From a virus, in IMG/VR virus record IMGVR_UViG_3300046018_000230, positions 1 through 43,917 of that record: 43,917 nt of DNA; one strand, written 5' to 3'. Under the pieces are notes generated by a model, which was given only the letters and a program-made list of their open reading frames with translations, was not told the origin of the DNA and did not search any database. Of this stretch, positions 13,873 to 23,027 are shown in pieces (the stretch's first letter is position 1; each line of letters opens with the position of its first letter). Both the position numbers and the translations under genes were made by a program.

Positions 13873-14466
13873 TCATAGGTTTAGCGGTTGGACTCTACAT
13901 GTATAGGTAGCGGTATCTTCGTCTTCGGTGGCAACAATTTTTATGTAATCTGGTATGCCTTTGAACACAAATCCTTTGCTTGCATTTGTCTGATAACTCA
14001 TCAAAGTCATAGTTCCGGTGTTAGCCATTTCGTACCAATCTATGAAAGTTCCGCCCGATGATAAACAGCCTTGGATTTTAGTCGTCCAGAGTTTGACTTG
14101 GACTGAAATAGCAACTTCTACCAAAACGGCATTGAATCCTCGGCAGTCTATCTCTGTGCTGGTTGTTGTTGCCGTTATTGCGCTATGAGCAGTTGTAACA
14201 GATCCTTTAGATCTTTTGGCTTCATCAATAGAATCGGATGCAGCGGATAACCCGGTAGCAAGACTTACCCACATAGCGCCATTTGCATCTACTATGAAAG
14301 GAATATAGTCGCCCGCCGTCCCGGCTAGTGGGGTTGCGGTGTCTTGTCGTACACCAAGCATCATGACGCCGGTATCGCCCGAAGTATGGGCAGCATCTTC
14401 TGCTTTTCCTAGATCCGTTGCAGCAACTCCAGGAATTTGTTCAGTTGTTTTAACTTTAAGAGTCAT
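13873..14466 (-). CDS. Virion structural protein, 197 aa
   Basis: Contains HTSGDTGVMMLGVRQDTATP followed by GDYIPFIVDANGAMWV, a segment I associate with many phage virion proteins, and a C-terminal beta-rich half (EIDCRGFNAVLVEVAI, TYTCRVQPLNL). Likely a surface or decoration component attached near the receptor-binding protein encoded downstream. A GAGGGGAGG ribosome-binding site precedes the start. Confidence 0.6.
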   Translation of the reverse strand: MTLKVKTTEQIPGVAATDLGKAEDAAHTSGDTGVMMLGVRQDTATPLAGTAGDYIPFIVDANGAMWVSLATGLSAASDSIDEAKRSKGSVTTAHSAITATTTSTEIDCRGFNAVLVEVAISVQVKLWTTKIQGCLSSGGTFIDWYEMANTGTMTLMSYQTNASKGFVFKGIPDYIKIVATEDEDTATYTCRVQPLNL

Positions 14467-14811
14467 TTAAACCTCCCCTCTCCAGCATACGATATCAGTA
14501 GAAGTGCCAATAACGTAAATGGTGTTTATATCTACGTTCATCAATACCAACTCTCCGATATCCGGAAGAGGAAAACCAGTAGTCGTTAGGACTCCAGTTA
14601 ATCCAACAAAAACAGGACTGCCTATTGGAGTGTTCGGGCTGTTTGCTATTGACAATCGTTTATAAACTTGTGCCCCCGCGTGTAATGCTTTCTGATTAGC
14701 GTCTGATAACGTGGTCTGCCCAGTTGCAATGACACGCGCCGTAGCATCAACGCCCGCCATTGTAGCCAGATATCCTTTTATTTGTGTTAACGTATCAACC
14801 CATTTTCCCAT
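14467..14811 (-). CDS. Hypothetical structural protein, 114 aa
   Basis: Begins with a helix (MGKWVDTLTQIKGYLATM) then Ala-rich and beta segments (YKRLSIANSPNTPIGSPVFV, NTIYVIGTSTDIVCW). It is immediately upstream of the 197-aa virion protein and well initiated (GAGGTT). Probably a small virion or neck-associated protein; no family recognised. Confidence 0.5.
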   Translation of the reverse strand: MGKWVDTLTQIKGYLATMAGVDATARVIATGQTTLSDANQKALHAGAQVYKRLSIANSPNTPIGSPVFVGLTGVLTTTGFPLPDIGELVLMNVDINTIYVIGTSTDIVCWRGEV

Positions 14812-14873
14812 TTAAATCAACCTCATATATTTTATTTAAAATATACACCGGTCGCCTAGGCCGGCATAGGTTT

Positions 14874-15413
14874 TTATCTTACTAGATAAGTATAAAATTC
14901 GCTGATGCCACCCAGATTGGGGTTATCCTCAACTTTTACTATGGTGTGATCAATAGAATTGCACCGGATGATGTCACCTACCGACATTAAAGTCTTGCAG
15001 AATACTTGATCATCTGCCTTAGTCCAGGTTCCCTCAGCATTCCAGAAACCGCTTTGGTAAGCTTCTAGCCTGATCATAATAGGAGTAAGAGTCTCGCCTT
15101 GAATAGGGGCTCCTGCTGCATCCAGGCAAGTTATAGTTATAGTACAATCCAAGTTGGCGGTCGTGATCGTTGGTAATGCAGAAAGAACAGTCGTGGTGGT
15201 CTTGGTTCCCGCTATCACATAAGTCAGCGTTTCTGATCCATTAACTGTGATCGTTCCTGCGCAATCTGTACCAGACGCGGTTATTTTCAATCTAAAAGGA
15301 ATGGAAGGAGCCGTACTAGTAATAACTAATGAAGATGCAGATGTTCCAGAGAATAAGGTATAATTGCCTTTAACAATCTTATAAGCCGATTGGTTCAAAT
15401 AATTTTCGATCAT
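14874..15413 (-). CDS. Head closure-like protein with accessory beta-domain
   Basis: 179 aa. The N-terminal half is a beta domain (FRLKITASGTDCAGTITVNG, TLTYVIAGTKTTTTVLSALP) like those attached to phage structural proteins. The C-terminal third, MSVGDIIRCNSIDHTIVKVE ending YTYLVR, has the strand pattern of head-tail closure proteins. It follows the DnaT-like neck protein, the usual place for head closure. Assignment is by position and shape. Confidence 0.45.
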   Translation of the reverse strand: MIENYLNQSAYKIVKGNYTLFSGTSASSLVITSTAPSIPFRLKITASGTDCAGTITVNGSETLTYVIAGTKTTTTVLSALPTITTANLDCTITITCLDAAGAPIQGETLTPIMIRLEAYQSGFWNAEGTWTKADDQVFCKTLMSVGDIIRCNSIDHTIVKVEDNPNLGGISEFYTYLVR

Positions 15414-15419
15414 ACAGCC

Positions 15420-15959
15420 TCATACAATTAAAGGCGACATCTCAAGATACACTTCTATGTAATCGTATGCCTCTTGACTATGTAACCCAACAGTTTGCGG
15501 TTCTGATTGGGTTGGTCCGAACGTCTCTGAGAGTTTACCGATCGAAAAATGGGTCACTCCCTGGTTCTGTAAGTCCTGCCTCTTCATATTGTCATTCGAC
15601 GAATAATATTGATATAATGCTATAGCTTCCTCACAACAGGCGCTCAAAATATCGTCGGGAACATCAGTTGAAACATATCCATACCCGTACGGGTCAACCA
15701 GGATATTAGTTATGCCCCAAGGATAAATCTCTTCGTTTGATAAGAAATATTTACGCGGAAACTGACGCACCTGAGTACCCAAAAGTTTCATGCCTTGATA
15801 GTTTAATCTATCAATGGTAGCGGTGGCCTTCTGACAATACCATTCTTGTGAAGTGGCAGCCAATGCCTTCAAGGCTATAGCGGCTGCTCTAGGGTCGCCA
15901 CCTATATAAGACTCTAGGATCGTGTCACTCAAAACGTAAGAACTGGTAAAGTCAGTCAT
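15420..15959 (-). CDS. Neck / head-tail adaptor protein (DnaT-like connector family)
   Basis: 179 aa, helical, with the sequence pattern ALKALAATSQEWYCQKATAT then IDRLNYQGMKLLGTQVRQFPR, which is characteristic of the adaptor family found directly downstream of phage capsid genes. It is followed by CCEEAIALYQYY helices. It would form the dodecameric ring under the portal. Starts behind AGAGGATTAA. Confidence 0.7.
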   Translation of the reverse strand: MTDFTSSYVLSDTILESYIGGDPRAAAIALKALAATSQEWYCQKATATIDRLNYQGMKLLGTQVRQFPRKYFLSNEEIYPWGITNILVDPYGYGYVSTDVPDDILSACCEEAIALYQYYSSNDNMKRQDLQNQGVTHFSIGKLSETFGPTQSEPQTVGLHSQEAYDYIEVYLEMSPLIV

Positions 15960-15967
15960 TTAATCCT

Positions 15968-16114
15968 CTATTTACCACCTTTCTTTTTCGGTTCTGATTC
16001 GATCTTTACCGCTTTTCCCCGTGCTAACAATTGTTGTGCTACAGCATCAGGAAAAGACCAAGTTTCGCCGGGAGAGAGTAATATCATTTCTCTCCCGGTA
16101 ATTTTTATGTCCAT
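15968..16114 (-). CDS. Small hypothetical protein, 48 aa
   Basis: The start at 16114 (MDIKITGREMILLSPGETW) follows the stop of the decoration gene by 11 bases and has AAGGA in range. A longer reading from 16162 would overlap that gene. It ends with the basic tail EPKKKGGK. Located between decoration and neck genes, like the small head-associated proteins of many phages. Confidence 0.5.
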   Translation of the reverse strand: MDIKITGREMILLSPGETWSFPDAVAQQLLARGKAVKIESEPKKKGGK

Positions 16115-16125
16115 TAAACCAATCC

Positions 16126-16719
16126 TTAAGTCCAAGTTCCAACTCTGGAAATGACCAGCCATTCAGCAGGAGCCGCAAACAGTCTCAGTACAGAGTATTG
16201 GGAGGCGTTCGTGAGTGTGGTGGCCCCGTTAATAGTCTCTGCTCCTTCACCATCTACTACGACATTGTTACCAGGCGTTGAACCAAGGATTATAGATATC
16301 TGGCGGCCCTGGTTATCTGCCAATGTAGGCAATGTAATAGTTGTAGTCGCCCCACATACGCCGGTAACAACCACATCATTGTCTGTGTCTAGGATAGTCC
16401 AGTTTGCTGTTTTGGCCAATTGGCGGCTAAATCTTGCGCCGTGGGTGAACTTCTTCCCAGCAATGACGGTAGTATCTCCGCTTAGCGTGTTCACGCCAGT
16501 TGTGGTCTTGGTGATACCAGTTCCGGCCGACATATCGAGTACGGAATCTCCCGCCTCACATTTGATGTCATAGCCTGCCGCCACATCAAGATCGTGAGAT
16601 ATGGTAGCAGCGGTGGCGCTCACGCCGGCGGTAAGCGTTCCATTTACGGCTAGATTCCCCTTGATGGTGACATCACCTGGGTTGGTGAATCCAACATTGG
16701 CCCCTAATTTTGGTGTCAT
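16126..16719 (-). CDS. Capsid decoration / head fibre-like protein
   Basis: 197 aa, beta-rich and repetitive: TIKGNLAVNGTLTAG is the beta-helix-like stem seen in head fibres, and the C-terminal domain has ANWTILDTDNDVVV and GRQISIILGSTPGNNVVVD, a pattern I associate with virion decoration proteins. It is encoded right after the major capsid protein. A GAGGTAAC site precedes the ATG. Confidence 0.6.
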   Translation of the reverse strand: MTPKLGANVGFTNPGDVTIKGNLAVNGTLTAGVSATAATISHDLDVAAGYDIKCEAGDSVLDMSAGTGITKTTTGVNTLSGDTTVIAGKKFTHGARFSRQLAKTANWTILDTDNDVVVTGVCGATTTITLPTLADNQGRQISIILGSTPGNNVVVDGEGAETINGATTLTNASQYSVLRLFAAPAEWLVISRVGTWT

Positions 16720-16750
16720 TTTTGTTACCTCAAAAAGTTATGAAGGGGCC

Positions 16751-17719
16751 TTAAGCTATGGTCAAGCCGTAAATGGCCGCGTGGTGACTTTCCTCGCCAT
16801 AATCTAGACCAAACTGAGCATACAACTGATACCTGTCAGCGGCCCCGAGTCTGCCGAGCTGCTCCAAGAATATCGCACCCTTGCCAGGTACTTCTAGACC
16901 GGCCAGCCTAATTTCATCCATCTCAACGCAAACCAACGCTGTGGCAAGCATCTTCGGATCAAACACCACGGGTATTATGCCGAAATCGGTTTCAATTCTC
17001 TCAACCGCCGTGCCACCGAGTCCAGAGCCGGGAGCTGCCACAGGAGACCACCCATACAGACTAGACAGTTTCTGTTTCTGCCAAGAGCCGCAGAATATTA
17101 CCGGATTAGTGAAAGGTGCTCCACTGTTTGCCATGTCGGCGACCATAGTGTCAACCATAGCTGTGGTTAGTGCAGCCGTTCCGCCATTAACTAAGTTAGT
17201 CTGAATAGCACCATTTGTACCAGTTCCAATTAGTCCACGGGTTGCAGCAGACGAAGTACTGTTAGTCCTTGCAGCATAGACGCCTTGGAACAAAGAAAAC
17301 TCAGTATCGACGGCCAACTGCTTAAGAGCCATCTCGGTCTGGAAATCTAGTTCGATCTTCTTGGCGAAATCCTCGTTTGCATAAGCCAGACCAGACATAG
17401 CGTTTTTATCTGACATCTTAGCATAAGATACTGACACGCCACGCCACATGGTCTGGATTACGTTATAGGCCTGTGCCTTGACATAAGTCTCAGGAGTTGG
17501 GTTTCCTGCAATCGCCGTATCTTCTGATACCACAGTTTGAGCCGCTGTCTCCAAGCTAGCATAAACGCTAACAGGGAAATTGAACCCTATAACTGGACGG
17601 TAACCGTTCAGATTACCAAGCATACTCAGCATGGGAGTCTGGTTGGCTCCCAGTACGAAAAACGCACCTAGATAGTTCGGCGCGTTATCAGTTTGCGTAA
17701 CCGCAGCTACATTAGCCAT
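16751..17719 (-). CDS. Major capsid protein, HK97 fold (SU10-like)
   Basis: 322 aa with features of the SU10-like major capsid family: N-terminal APNYLGAFFVLGANQTPML, GYRPVIGFNFPVSVYASLE, the Gln/Ala-rich QAYNVIQTMWRGVSVSYAK, then ELDFQTEMALKQLAVDTEFSL. The second half has IFCGSWQKQKLSSLYGW, IIPVVFDPKM and LAGLEVPGKGAIFLEQLGR. Position after the scaffold gene and before decoration and neck genes agrees. The AGGTGATTTAATTT ribosome-binding site is strong, as expected for an abundant product. Confidence 0.85.
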   Translation of the reverse strand: MANVAAVTQTDNAPNYLGAFFVLGANQTPMLSMLGNLNGYRPVIGFNFPVSVYASLETAAQTVVSEDTAIAGNPTPETYVKAQAYNVIQTMWRGVSVSYAKMSDKNAMSGLAYANEDFAKKIELDFQTEMALKQLAVDTEFSLFQGVYAARTNSTSSAATRGLIGTGTNGAIQTNLVNGGTAALTTAMVDTMVADMANSGAPFTNPVIFCGSWQKQKLSSLYGWSPVAAPGSGLGGTAVERIETDFGIIPVVFDPKMLATALVCVEMDEIRLAGLEVPGKGAIFLEQLGRLGAADRYQLYAQFGLDYGEESHHAAIYGLTIA

Positions 17720-17737
17720 AAATTAAATCACCTTTAT

Positions 17738-18382
17738 TTAAGTTCCTCTTTGCATAAGTTCTCTATTCAATGAGATAAGTTGTTTAGCCAGATCCCGCCT
17801 TTCCTTAGACGAAACCTTTGGATCCTTTAAAGCCAAATTGATAGTAGATATCTGTTCGGCCAGAGTCGGATCTTTGAGGGATTGCCCCCCGGTTTGGGTG
17901 CCCGTACCCAACGATTTCTTGGCGGGAAATCTCTTTTTCCATTTTTCTATTTCCTGAGGTATGGAATCCTCATCACCAGGCATAAGATCAAGAATATCTG
18001 AAAGAACCCAACCTTCAGTCAACCCAAGATTCGCGCCTTCTAGTGCCGATCTCTTCTTGTCCCGAAGATCTCTAGCACTTAAAGCCGCTTCTTTCTCGGA
18101 TAGAACTTTCTCAATCTCCGAAAGTCGTTTAGCTGCCTTTTCCGTGTCTGACAGTTTTTCGGCTTCGAGCTTCTTGAGTTTTTCGGCTGCCGTCTTCAGA
18201 TCTTTGTAATCAGCATACTTCTTTTTCTCTCTGTCCAAGCGATCCTGAACAATTGCATCCAGTTCGGCTTGTGTGAATGTCTTTGATTCCTGCGTTGGTT
18301 CTATTGCAGTATCCTTATTTTCCTCCACCGTCTTCCCTGGAGTTTGGGCTATGGTTTTACCATCCATTTGAATTTCAGTCAT
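17738..18382 (-). CDS. Capsid scaffolding protein
   Basis: 214 aa, very charged: residues 35-125 form a long Lys/Glu coiled coil (FTQAELDAIVQDRLDREKKK, KLKKLEAEKLSDTEKAAKR). They are followed by a shorter helical region (PQEIEKWKKRFPAKK), a Gly/Thr linker and a C-terminal helix pair (ISTINLALKDPK, RDLAKQLISLNRELM). FTQAELDAIVQDRL is the hallmark of phage scaffold proteins encoded just before the capsid gene. It guides procapsid assembly and leaves before packaging. Confidence 0.85.
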   Translation of the reverse strand: MTEIQMDGKTIAQTPGKTVEENKDTAIEPTQESKTFTQAELDAIVQDRLDREKKKYADYKDLKTAAEKLKKLEAEKLSDTEKAAKRLSEIEKVLSEKEAALSARDLRDKKRSALEGANLGLTEGWVLSDILDLMPGDEDSIPQEIEKWKKRFPAKKSLGTGTQTGGQSLKDPTLAEQISTINLALKDPKVSSKERRDLAKQLISLNRELMQRGT

Positions 18383-18446
18383 AAAATCACCGCAACTTAT
18401 AGGCTTGCGTAACCTGTTATTATAATTAAAAAATGATTAAAAATAT

Positions 18447-18917
18447 CTAAATTTTGTGGTTGTCATTAGGTCCGACGAACGGACGGCCTCTTTTATCATT
18501 AACAACGCGATTTTCGTCTCTGTTCACTACTCTTCCATCCTCGAACGGTCCAGCCGGGTAGTTTTCGTTACTGTTCATAAGTTTTTCGTCCATTGCACGA
18601 TCATGGAAATATTGCTTAATAACGTTCTCAAGTGTTACTAAAAATGTCCCTTCATCCAATGCTTCAGAAGTGGCAGCTACATCCACCGCGTCATTCAGGA
18701 GCGACTTTATAGCCGAAACGTCGATTTCGTCCTTATATACATCAGATCTGATTGGATAGTTTTCGCCGTTGACTACAGTTCCGTCCCTGTTTACAGTTCC
18801 GTCTCTGTTTACAGTTCCGTCCCTGTTTACTTTCATGCGACCTTCTTTCTCATCAACAATTCCATCTTTGCCATCAATGGTGGCATCCATTCTATCTACT
18901 TTCTTCATATTAGCCAT
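18447..18917 (-). CDS. Hydrophilic head-region protein with tandem VNRDGT repeats
   Basis: 156 aa, highly charged and low complexity. Residues about 30-48 contain three tandem VNRDGT units (18-bp DNA repeats at 18775-18828), followed by VNGENYP. A related segment recurs near the C-terminus (NENYPAGPFEDGRVVNRDEN). The middle is helical (DVSAIKSLLNDAVDVAATSEA, LVTLENVIKQYFHDRAMDEK). It lies between the small basic protein and the scaffold. I do not recognise a family; an internal head or assembly cofactor is a guess. Confidence 0.55.
   Translation of the reverse strand: MANMKKVDRMDATIDGKDGIVDEKEGRMKVNRDGTVNRDGTVNRDGTVVNGENYPIRSDVYKDEIDVSAIKSLLNDAVDVAATSEALDEGTFLVTLENVIKQYFHDRAMDEKLMNSNENYPAGPFEDGRVVNRDENRVVNDKRGRPFVGPNDNHKI
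18775..18828 (-). repeat. Three tandem 18-bp repeats within a coding region
   Basis: The unit ACAGTTCCGTCCCTGTTT (plus strand) is repeated exactly three times, with one C-to-T change in the middle copy. It encodes VNRDGT. The copy number could vary by slippage without shifting the frame. Confidence 0.85.
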
Positions 18918-18925
18918 CTAATCAC

Positions 18926-19057
18926 CTATTTTTTCTTTGATTTGCCCGCTTTGTTCATAGCGATTGCTACTGCTTGAGCTTTAGGGCGACCAGCCTTAAT
19001 TTCTGTAGCTATATTGGCAGAAATTGCCTTCTTTGAAGATCCTTTTTTAAGGGGCAT
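18926..19057 (-). CDS. Small basic phage protein, 43 aa
   Basis: Starts [20 protein letters not shown] and ends [13 protein letters not shown]. This Lys-rich form with a [14 protein letters not shown] core is a widely seen small protein in phage head regions. The ATG at 19057 overlaps the portal gene end by 11 bases. The longer frame from 19135 would lie deep inside the portal gene and is not preferred. Function unknown; the charge suggests nucleic acid contact. Confidence 0.65.
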   Translation of the reverse strand: MPLKKGSSKKAISANIATEIKAGRPKAQAVAIAMNKAGKSKKK

Positions 19058-20657
19058 TTGTGTCTTGGACTCCTTTGGGAGTTGTGCTTTGGTTTGTAGG
19101 CGCAATCGGGTTTCCAATGTTACCGCCAATACCATTTTCGGCGTTCCTTATCTCATTCATTTCTTGTTTGATCTCATCGTCGTCTATCCCGTGATCTCTC
19201 ATTAGACCTTCAGCACTTCGGGCCTTCGCAACCACGAGATTGGCAACATACCTGGACTCTTCTTCAGCAAGTTTTGGCAACCCGTCGTCCCATTTGATGT
19301 ATATGCCATCAGGATCAACACCAATCAATCTTAGAGCAATGGACAAACATTGATCCACCGCCCAATCCAGCTCCTCACGAAGTCTTGTAACTTTTTCAAG
19401 CAAAGGACTCATGCTCAACCGCCAAGCGGTTCCGGATTTGTCGGCCTTTCCGGCTTCCATCGCAGTTGCTGCCATTGGTAACTCAAGTAAATTATGAATA
19501 TCTTCTTTGAACCGTTTGATCTCTTCTTCGGCTTGAACAACACCATCAAATGTTGGACTTAAGTAATGAATATCAGGAGCAGTCATGTGAGGATCATGCT
19601 TATAAGTGAATATGCGACCACCTGCCCGGAACTGTTGCTTACCAGTAATAATATTCTTTTCTGTGAATCCCTGAGGAGCAACCATGTTTAGGTCAGCGTG
19701 TTTGTCCAAGATCCTGGATATCTGAGAATACCTCATGATCATTGATTTCAGGATGCCTTCAAGGTCGCCTTCAATAGACCCACGTCCATAAATGTCATCA
19801 GAGGTACGAATGTTGTGGCATGTTATAACCATGAACTCACCCAAGGGATTATCTTCAACATCCTTAAGACCGGGATAATCGTCCTGAAAATCATCTAAAT
19901 CCTGAAGATCTCCCAAGTTATATGGATTATCAAGCGGCGTACCATCGTACATTACTGCCCGAACACCAGAGTGCTCCAGTTCATAAATACGGTGACCGAT
20001 CTCTGTTTCGCTATGGATCTCAACATACAAGAAATGTTTCTTTTCTTCTTTAATCATTTTTCGGAATATGTGGAACAGGATATGATACTGAATATCGCGA
20101 ATAGCACCAAGTTTAACTATAGGTATCCAACTAGAAGGACTATTGGCCTGAATTTGAACCTCGCCCTCATCGTCTTTGTAAACCTTGAAAATGCCATCAC
20201 CAAGGGCGTCCATATCAAACAGCACTTCTTTTATTACTTGCCTGAAATTAGTTCGTTTGACCAGAACATCTAGCGACTCTTGCCTAGCATCTTGCACTTT
20301 TGGATAACCAAACGGAGACGTAGGATCAAGCGTAACATCTTTCGATGTCTTAACTTTTGGAAACCCAAACTGTGGAGGTTCACCTATCATCAGATCCGCA
20401 GTCTTCTTAAGTGCTAGCCAAGGCAAACCAAGATAAACTTTAAGTGCGCGTTTATTATCTTCTCTTAAGAATCTTAGTTCATCGCCCCATAACTGATTGT
20501 ATTGATTCGCCCTGATCTTTTTGGCTATATCATACCTAGCAAATCGATCTCTTTCACTTGCTGGCGGCCAACTTTTGCCTTTAACAAACAGTGACTCAAG
20601 ATCGGTTGCCGGCCCGATTTCACCCTTGGATAACAATGATTCAGAATCGATAATCAT
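19047..20657 (-). CDS. Portal protein
   Basis: 536 aa with portal-family landmarks: N-terminal [60 protein letters not shown], the stem/crown region NVRTSD-type strand [42 protein letters not shown], and [20 protein letters not shown] with the following long helix. It forms the dodecameric DNA channel at one capsid vertex. The ATG overlaps the stop of a 70-aa zinc protein (ATGA), which itself follows the large terminase. Confidence 0.88.
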   Translation of the reverse strand: MIIDSESLLSKGEIGPATDLESLFVKGKSWPPASERDRFARYDIAKKIRANQYNQLWGDELRFLREDNKRALKVYLGLPWLALKKTADLMIGEPPQFGFPKVKTSKDVTLDPTSPFGYPKVQDARQESLDVLVKRTNFRQVIKEVLFDMDALGDGIFKVYKDDEGEVQIQANSPSSWIPIVKLGAIRDIQYHILFHIFRKMIKEEKKHFLYVEIHSETEIGHRIYELEHSGVRAVMYDGTPLDNPYNLGDLQDLDDFQDDYPGLKDVEDNPLGEFMVITCHNIRTSDDIYGRGSIEGDLEGILKSMIMRYSQISRILDKHADLNMVAPQGFTEKNIITGKQQFRAGGRIFTYKHDPHMTAPDIHYLSPTFDGVVQAEEEIKRFKEDIHNLLELPMAATAMEAGKADKSGTAWRLSMSPLLEKVTRLREELDWAVDQCLSIALRLIGVDPDGIYIKWDDGLPKLAEEESRYVANLVVAKARSAEGLMRDHGIDDDEIKQEMNEIRNAENGIGGNIGNPIAPTNQSTTPKGVQDTNAP

Positions 20658-20866
20658 GAAGCCGTCACATAATGAGTAGCAATATATTCTAAGTTCGTAT
20701 GCATCGATTCATAACATGTAGCACACAAATACATGTTACCTTCTAATGAAGTTTTGATATTATGTTGATCCTCTAATTTCAATTCTATTATAGCTATGCC
20801 TTCGGGTGGGTCGACCTTGATATAAGCACCACAGAATAGGCATATGACCTCATTTTTGTCAATCAT
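20654..20866 (-). CDS. Small zinc-ribbon protein between terminase and portal
   Basis: 70 aa with two knuckles, CLFCGAYIKVDPPEG and LCATCYESMHTNLE, giving a four-Cys zinc site. It starts 4 bases past the terminase stop and overlaps the portal start. The position suggests an accessory of packaging, perhaps bridging terminase and portal, but no named family is recognised. Confidence 0.6.
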   Translation of the reverse strand: MIDKNEVICLFCGAYIKVDPPEGIAIIELKLEDQHNIKTSLEGNMYLCATCYESMHTNLEYIATHYVTAS

Positions 20867-20869
20867 GAT

Positions 20870-22072
20870 TCAGGAATACCTCATTACACGCATGGTTAGG
20901 TATCGTAGTGCGTCGAGTCCGTGGTCCATTGACTTTATTGGCACATCTTCGCCCAAAAGCTGTTTCTTTGGATCCCAAACATAAGCAGAATATTCGTCCA
21001 TTAGGACAGGACATAATGCCCGAAAAATCTTGATCTTTCCTGTAGCCAAGGACGTAGCCAAAGTCCTAATGCCTTCTAATACTGGGTTAACTGCATATCC
21101 GATATCTAAATCTGGATAATCTTGCCTTGTTTGAACAATAAATGAAGTTGCGGAAGGATCGATATCTAGGAAATCGGGTATTATTTCCTTTCCGCCCCAT
21201 TCCATAAAAGTACCTAAATCTTTGCTTAGTTCACTATCTGATTTCTGTCTCATCTCTTTGGTAGAATCCCATCGCCACTCCTTGAGAACATACCATATGT
21301 CATCCGATCGTCCAGCGAGAAGATAATGGCAAGGATTAGTTATACCATAATCTACTGCTATAGCAAACGAGTCAAACGAATTGGGAACTTTCGAAACACA
21401 AAATATGTCTTCTGGGACATCATAAACGCTTCCTTCGGCCATGACGAATTCGCCGAGGATGAAACGCTTATACCAAAGGCCCACATACTGTTTTTTGATA
21501 GCTTCAATAAAACCTGGATCTAAAGCGGTATTGTCCTCCAGAGTGAAATGCCAATACTTAAGACTAACTTCTTGGGCACGATCTATGAAATTCTTCTTGA
21601 TATAATGAGCAGGCGAATCTGGGTTAGTTGTGGCGATTAATATAGAATTTGGATCGCTTAAACGACTCAAAAGCATCTGAAAGAAACTTTCCGGGCATAG
21701 GGTGGCTTCGTCGAGATAAGCAGCATACAAACTCATGCCTCTTATCTTCTGTTCTGCTCTTTCGTCGTTGGCTCCCACGAGATAAACTTTATGACCATAA
21801 ATCTTGCATTCTCCCAGACCGCTGTTTAGTTTAAAGTCCTGGGGATCTACCATTTCCATGATTAAGTCTAGAATGTTCCTGCGTAGTGTACGCTCGGTTT
21901 TGGCTACCATTAGAAGGTTGGCATCCTTGGGAGCCATTGCAACGATATAGAGCCACCTAAGCAGGCTTACAACCGTCTTACCTGACCGAACCGCACCACA
22001 CGCAATATTTATTCTAGCACGTGAATTAAGAAGAAAATCGCGTTGTTTAGGAGATAACTCCTTGGGTTCCAT
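20870..22072 (-). CDS. terL: Terminase large subunit
   Basis: 400 aa. The ATPase domain has Walker A GAVRSGKT (residues 26-33), Walker B YAAYLDEAT (Asp121-Glu122) and coupling motif ATTNPD (147-152). The RNase H-like nuclease domain starts at AIAVDYGITNP (Asp241), with DIDPSATSFI as the second acidic motif and SMDHGLDALRYLTM at the end. It has the compact organisation of PBSX/Terminase_6-like enzymes. It cuts the DNA and pumps it through the portal. A headful mechanism would agree with the circular assembly but cannot be read from the sequence. Confidence 0.92.
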   Translation of the reverse strand: MEPKELSPKQRDFLLNSRARINIACGAVRSGKTVVSLLRWLYIVAMAPKDANLLMVAKTERTLRRNILDLIMEMVDPQDFKLNSGLGECKIYGHKVYLVGANDERAEQKIRGMSLYAAYLDEATLCPESFFQMLLSRLSDPNSILIATTNPDSPAHYIKKNFIDRAQEVSLKYWHFTLEDNTALDPGFIEAIKKQYVGLWYKRFILGEFVMAEGSVYDVPEDIFCVSKVPNSFDSFAIAVDYGITNPCHYLLAGRSDDIWYVLKEWRWDSTKEMRQKSDSELSKDLGTFMEWGGKEIIPDFLDIDPSATSFIVQTRQDYPDLDIGYAVNPVLEGIRTLATSLATGKIKIFRALCPVLMDEYSAYVWDPKKQLLGEDVPIKSMDHGLDALRYLTMRVMRYS

Positions 22073-22083
22073 TTTGTTCTCTC

Positions 22084-22482
22084 TTATCCCTTAGATTTTT
22101 CGAGTTCTATAAACTTGATTATAGCAGATTTGCCTTTTCCTGTATCGTCATTGCCTTTGTTCAGGATCTCAAGAACTTTAACCGCTGGAACCAAGAGGGA
22201 ACCAATACATCTAGGATCTGTCTTCCGGACGTCTTGCGCTGTAGTAAAACAAAGATCATAGATCTCTTGAGCACACTTTTGGATGTTCAAACCGGCTCTT
22301 GTTTTAGATTCGATAGCAGCATCTTCAATTACTTTGCAAATATGTCCATCTGCTTTGTGCCTATGAACAGACGAAGCACCAACCTTGAATTGTTTCGCAA
22401 CGTTCCGAACTGATATTCCAGAAGCTAACTGCTTATCTATTTCTTCGCGAAACGGGCTGATACAGATGGTACATTTTGGCAC
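22084..22482 (-). CDS. terS: Terminase small subunit
   Basis: 132 aa. The N-terminus carries MPKCTICISPFREEIDKQLA, with two Cys, then a helix-turn-helix (SGISVRNVAKQFKVGASSVH). A longer C-terminal helical part (INIQKCAQEIYDLC-like, LLVPAVKVLEILNKG) would form the oligomerisation core. It precedes the large terminase by 11 bases. The family binds packaging sites on viral DNA. Confidence 0.7.
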   Translation of the reverse strand: MPKCTICISPFREEIDKQLASGISVRNVAKQFKVGASSVHRHKADGHICKVIEDAAIESKTRAGLNIQKCAQEIYDLCFTTAQDVRKTDPRCIGSLLVPAVKVLEILNKGNDDTGKGKSAIIKFIELEKSKG

Positions 22483-22527
22483 ACGTTAACACCTAGCTAT
22501 TGATAATTGATAATAGAAGAGAAGAGA

Positions 22528-22557
22528 CAGGCGGATAGGAGTGATAGGAACCGCCTG
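22528..22557. repeat. Inverted repeat upstream of the packaging genes
   Basis: CAGGCGG / CCGCCTG (7-bp arms, 16-base loop containing the direct repeat ATAGGA). It is followed on the plus strand by TTTTTT at 22564-22569. It lies in the 144-bp gap 22483-22626 before the small terminase. It may be a terminator/attenuator or a packaging (pac-like) element. Confidence 0.35.
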
Positions 22558-22626
22558 GCCATCTTTTTTGATGACTATCATTTATTACTAATCATATTTC
22601 GTAAATCTGGTAATCTGGGATGATTA

Positions 22627-23025
22627 TTATCTACTTCTGGAGGTTGTAGAGGACTGGCTTCTATCAGAGCTCTGGTGCTTATCTTCGGTAATTCGTCGTA
22701 CTGATCCGCCATCTTCCAATTCCTCAAACCATAACTTATAATTGGACTTGTGTTCCCGGTCTGGTCTGCTCAGATCCTTATAACTAGGGATTCCGAGTCT
22801 TTCTAGACCACAATGAGAACAAGTCCTGGATTGTCCTATCAAAACATTACAAACAGGACAAATCCATTCAGTAATAACGGGTGATCCAAACCTATATTTT
22901 GTAAAGATAGGAACCCAACCGCCTCGTTCGGGTTGTCCTTTAAAAGTTGACGTCCCGGAAATACCATCATCAGTTGAGACAGTCTGAATTGGCTGTGCAA
23001 CCGACTCAGGCTCGGACACTATCAT
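22627..23025 (-). CDS. Zinc-ribbon protein, 132 aa
   Basis: The centre has WICPVCNVLIGQSRTCSHCG, a four-Cys zinc ribbon. The N-terminus is low complexity (VAQPIQTVSTDDGISGTSTF) and the C-terminus is Ser/Arg-rich (QSSDRSQSSTTSRSR). It is the last gene of the early arm before the packaging genes, so it may help regulate late transcription in a TFIIS/TFB-like way. That role is a guess. Confidence 0.55.
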   Translation of the reverse strand: MIVSEPESVAQPIQTVSTDDGISGTSTFKGQPERGGWVPIFTKYRFGSPVITEWICPVCNVLIGQSRTCSHCGLERLGIPSYKDLSRPDREHKSNYKLWFEELEDGGSVRRITEDKHQSSDRSQSSTTSRSR

Positions 23026-23027
23026 AT

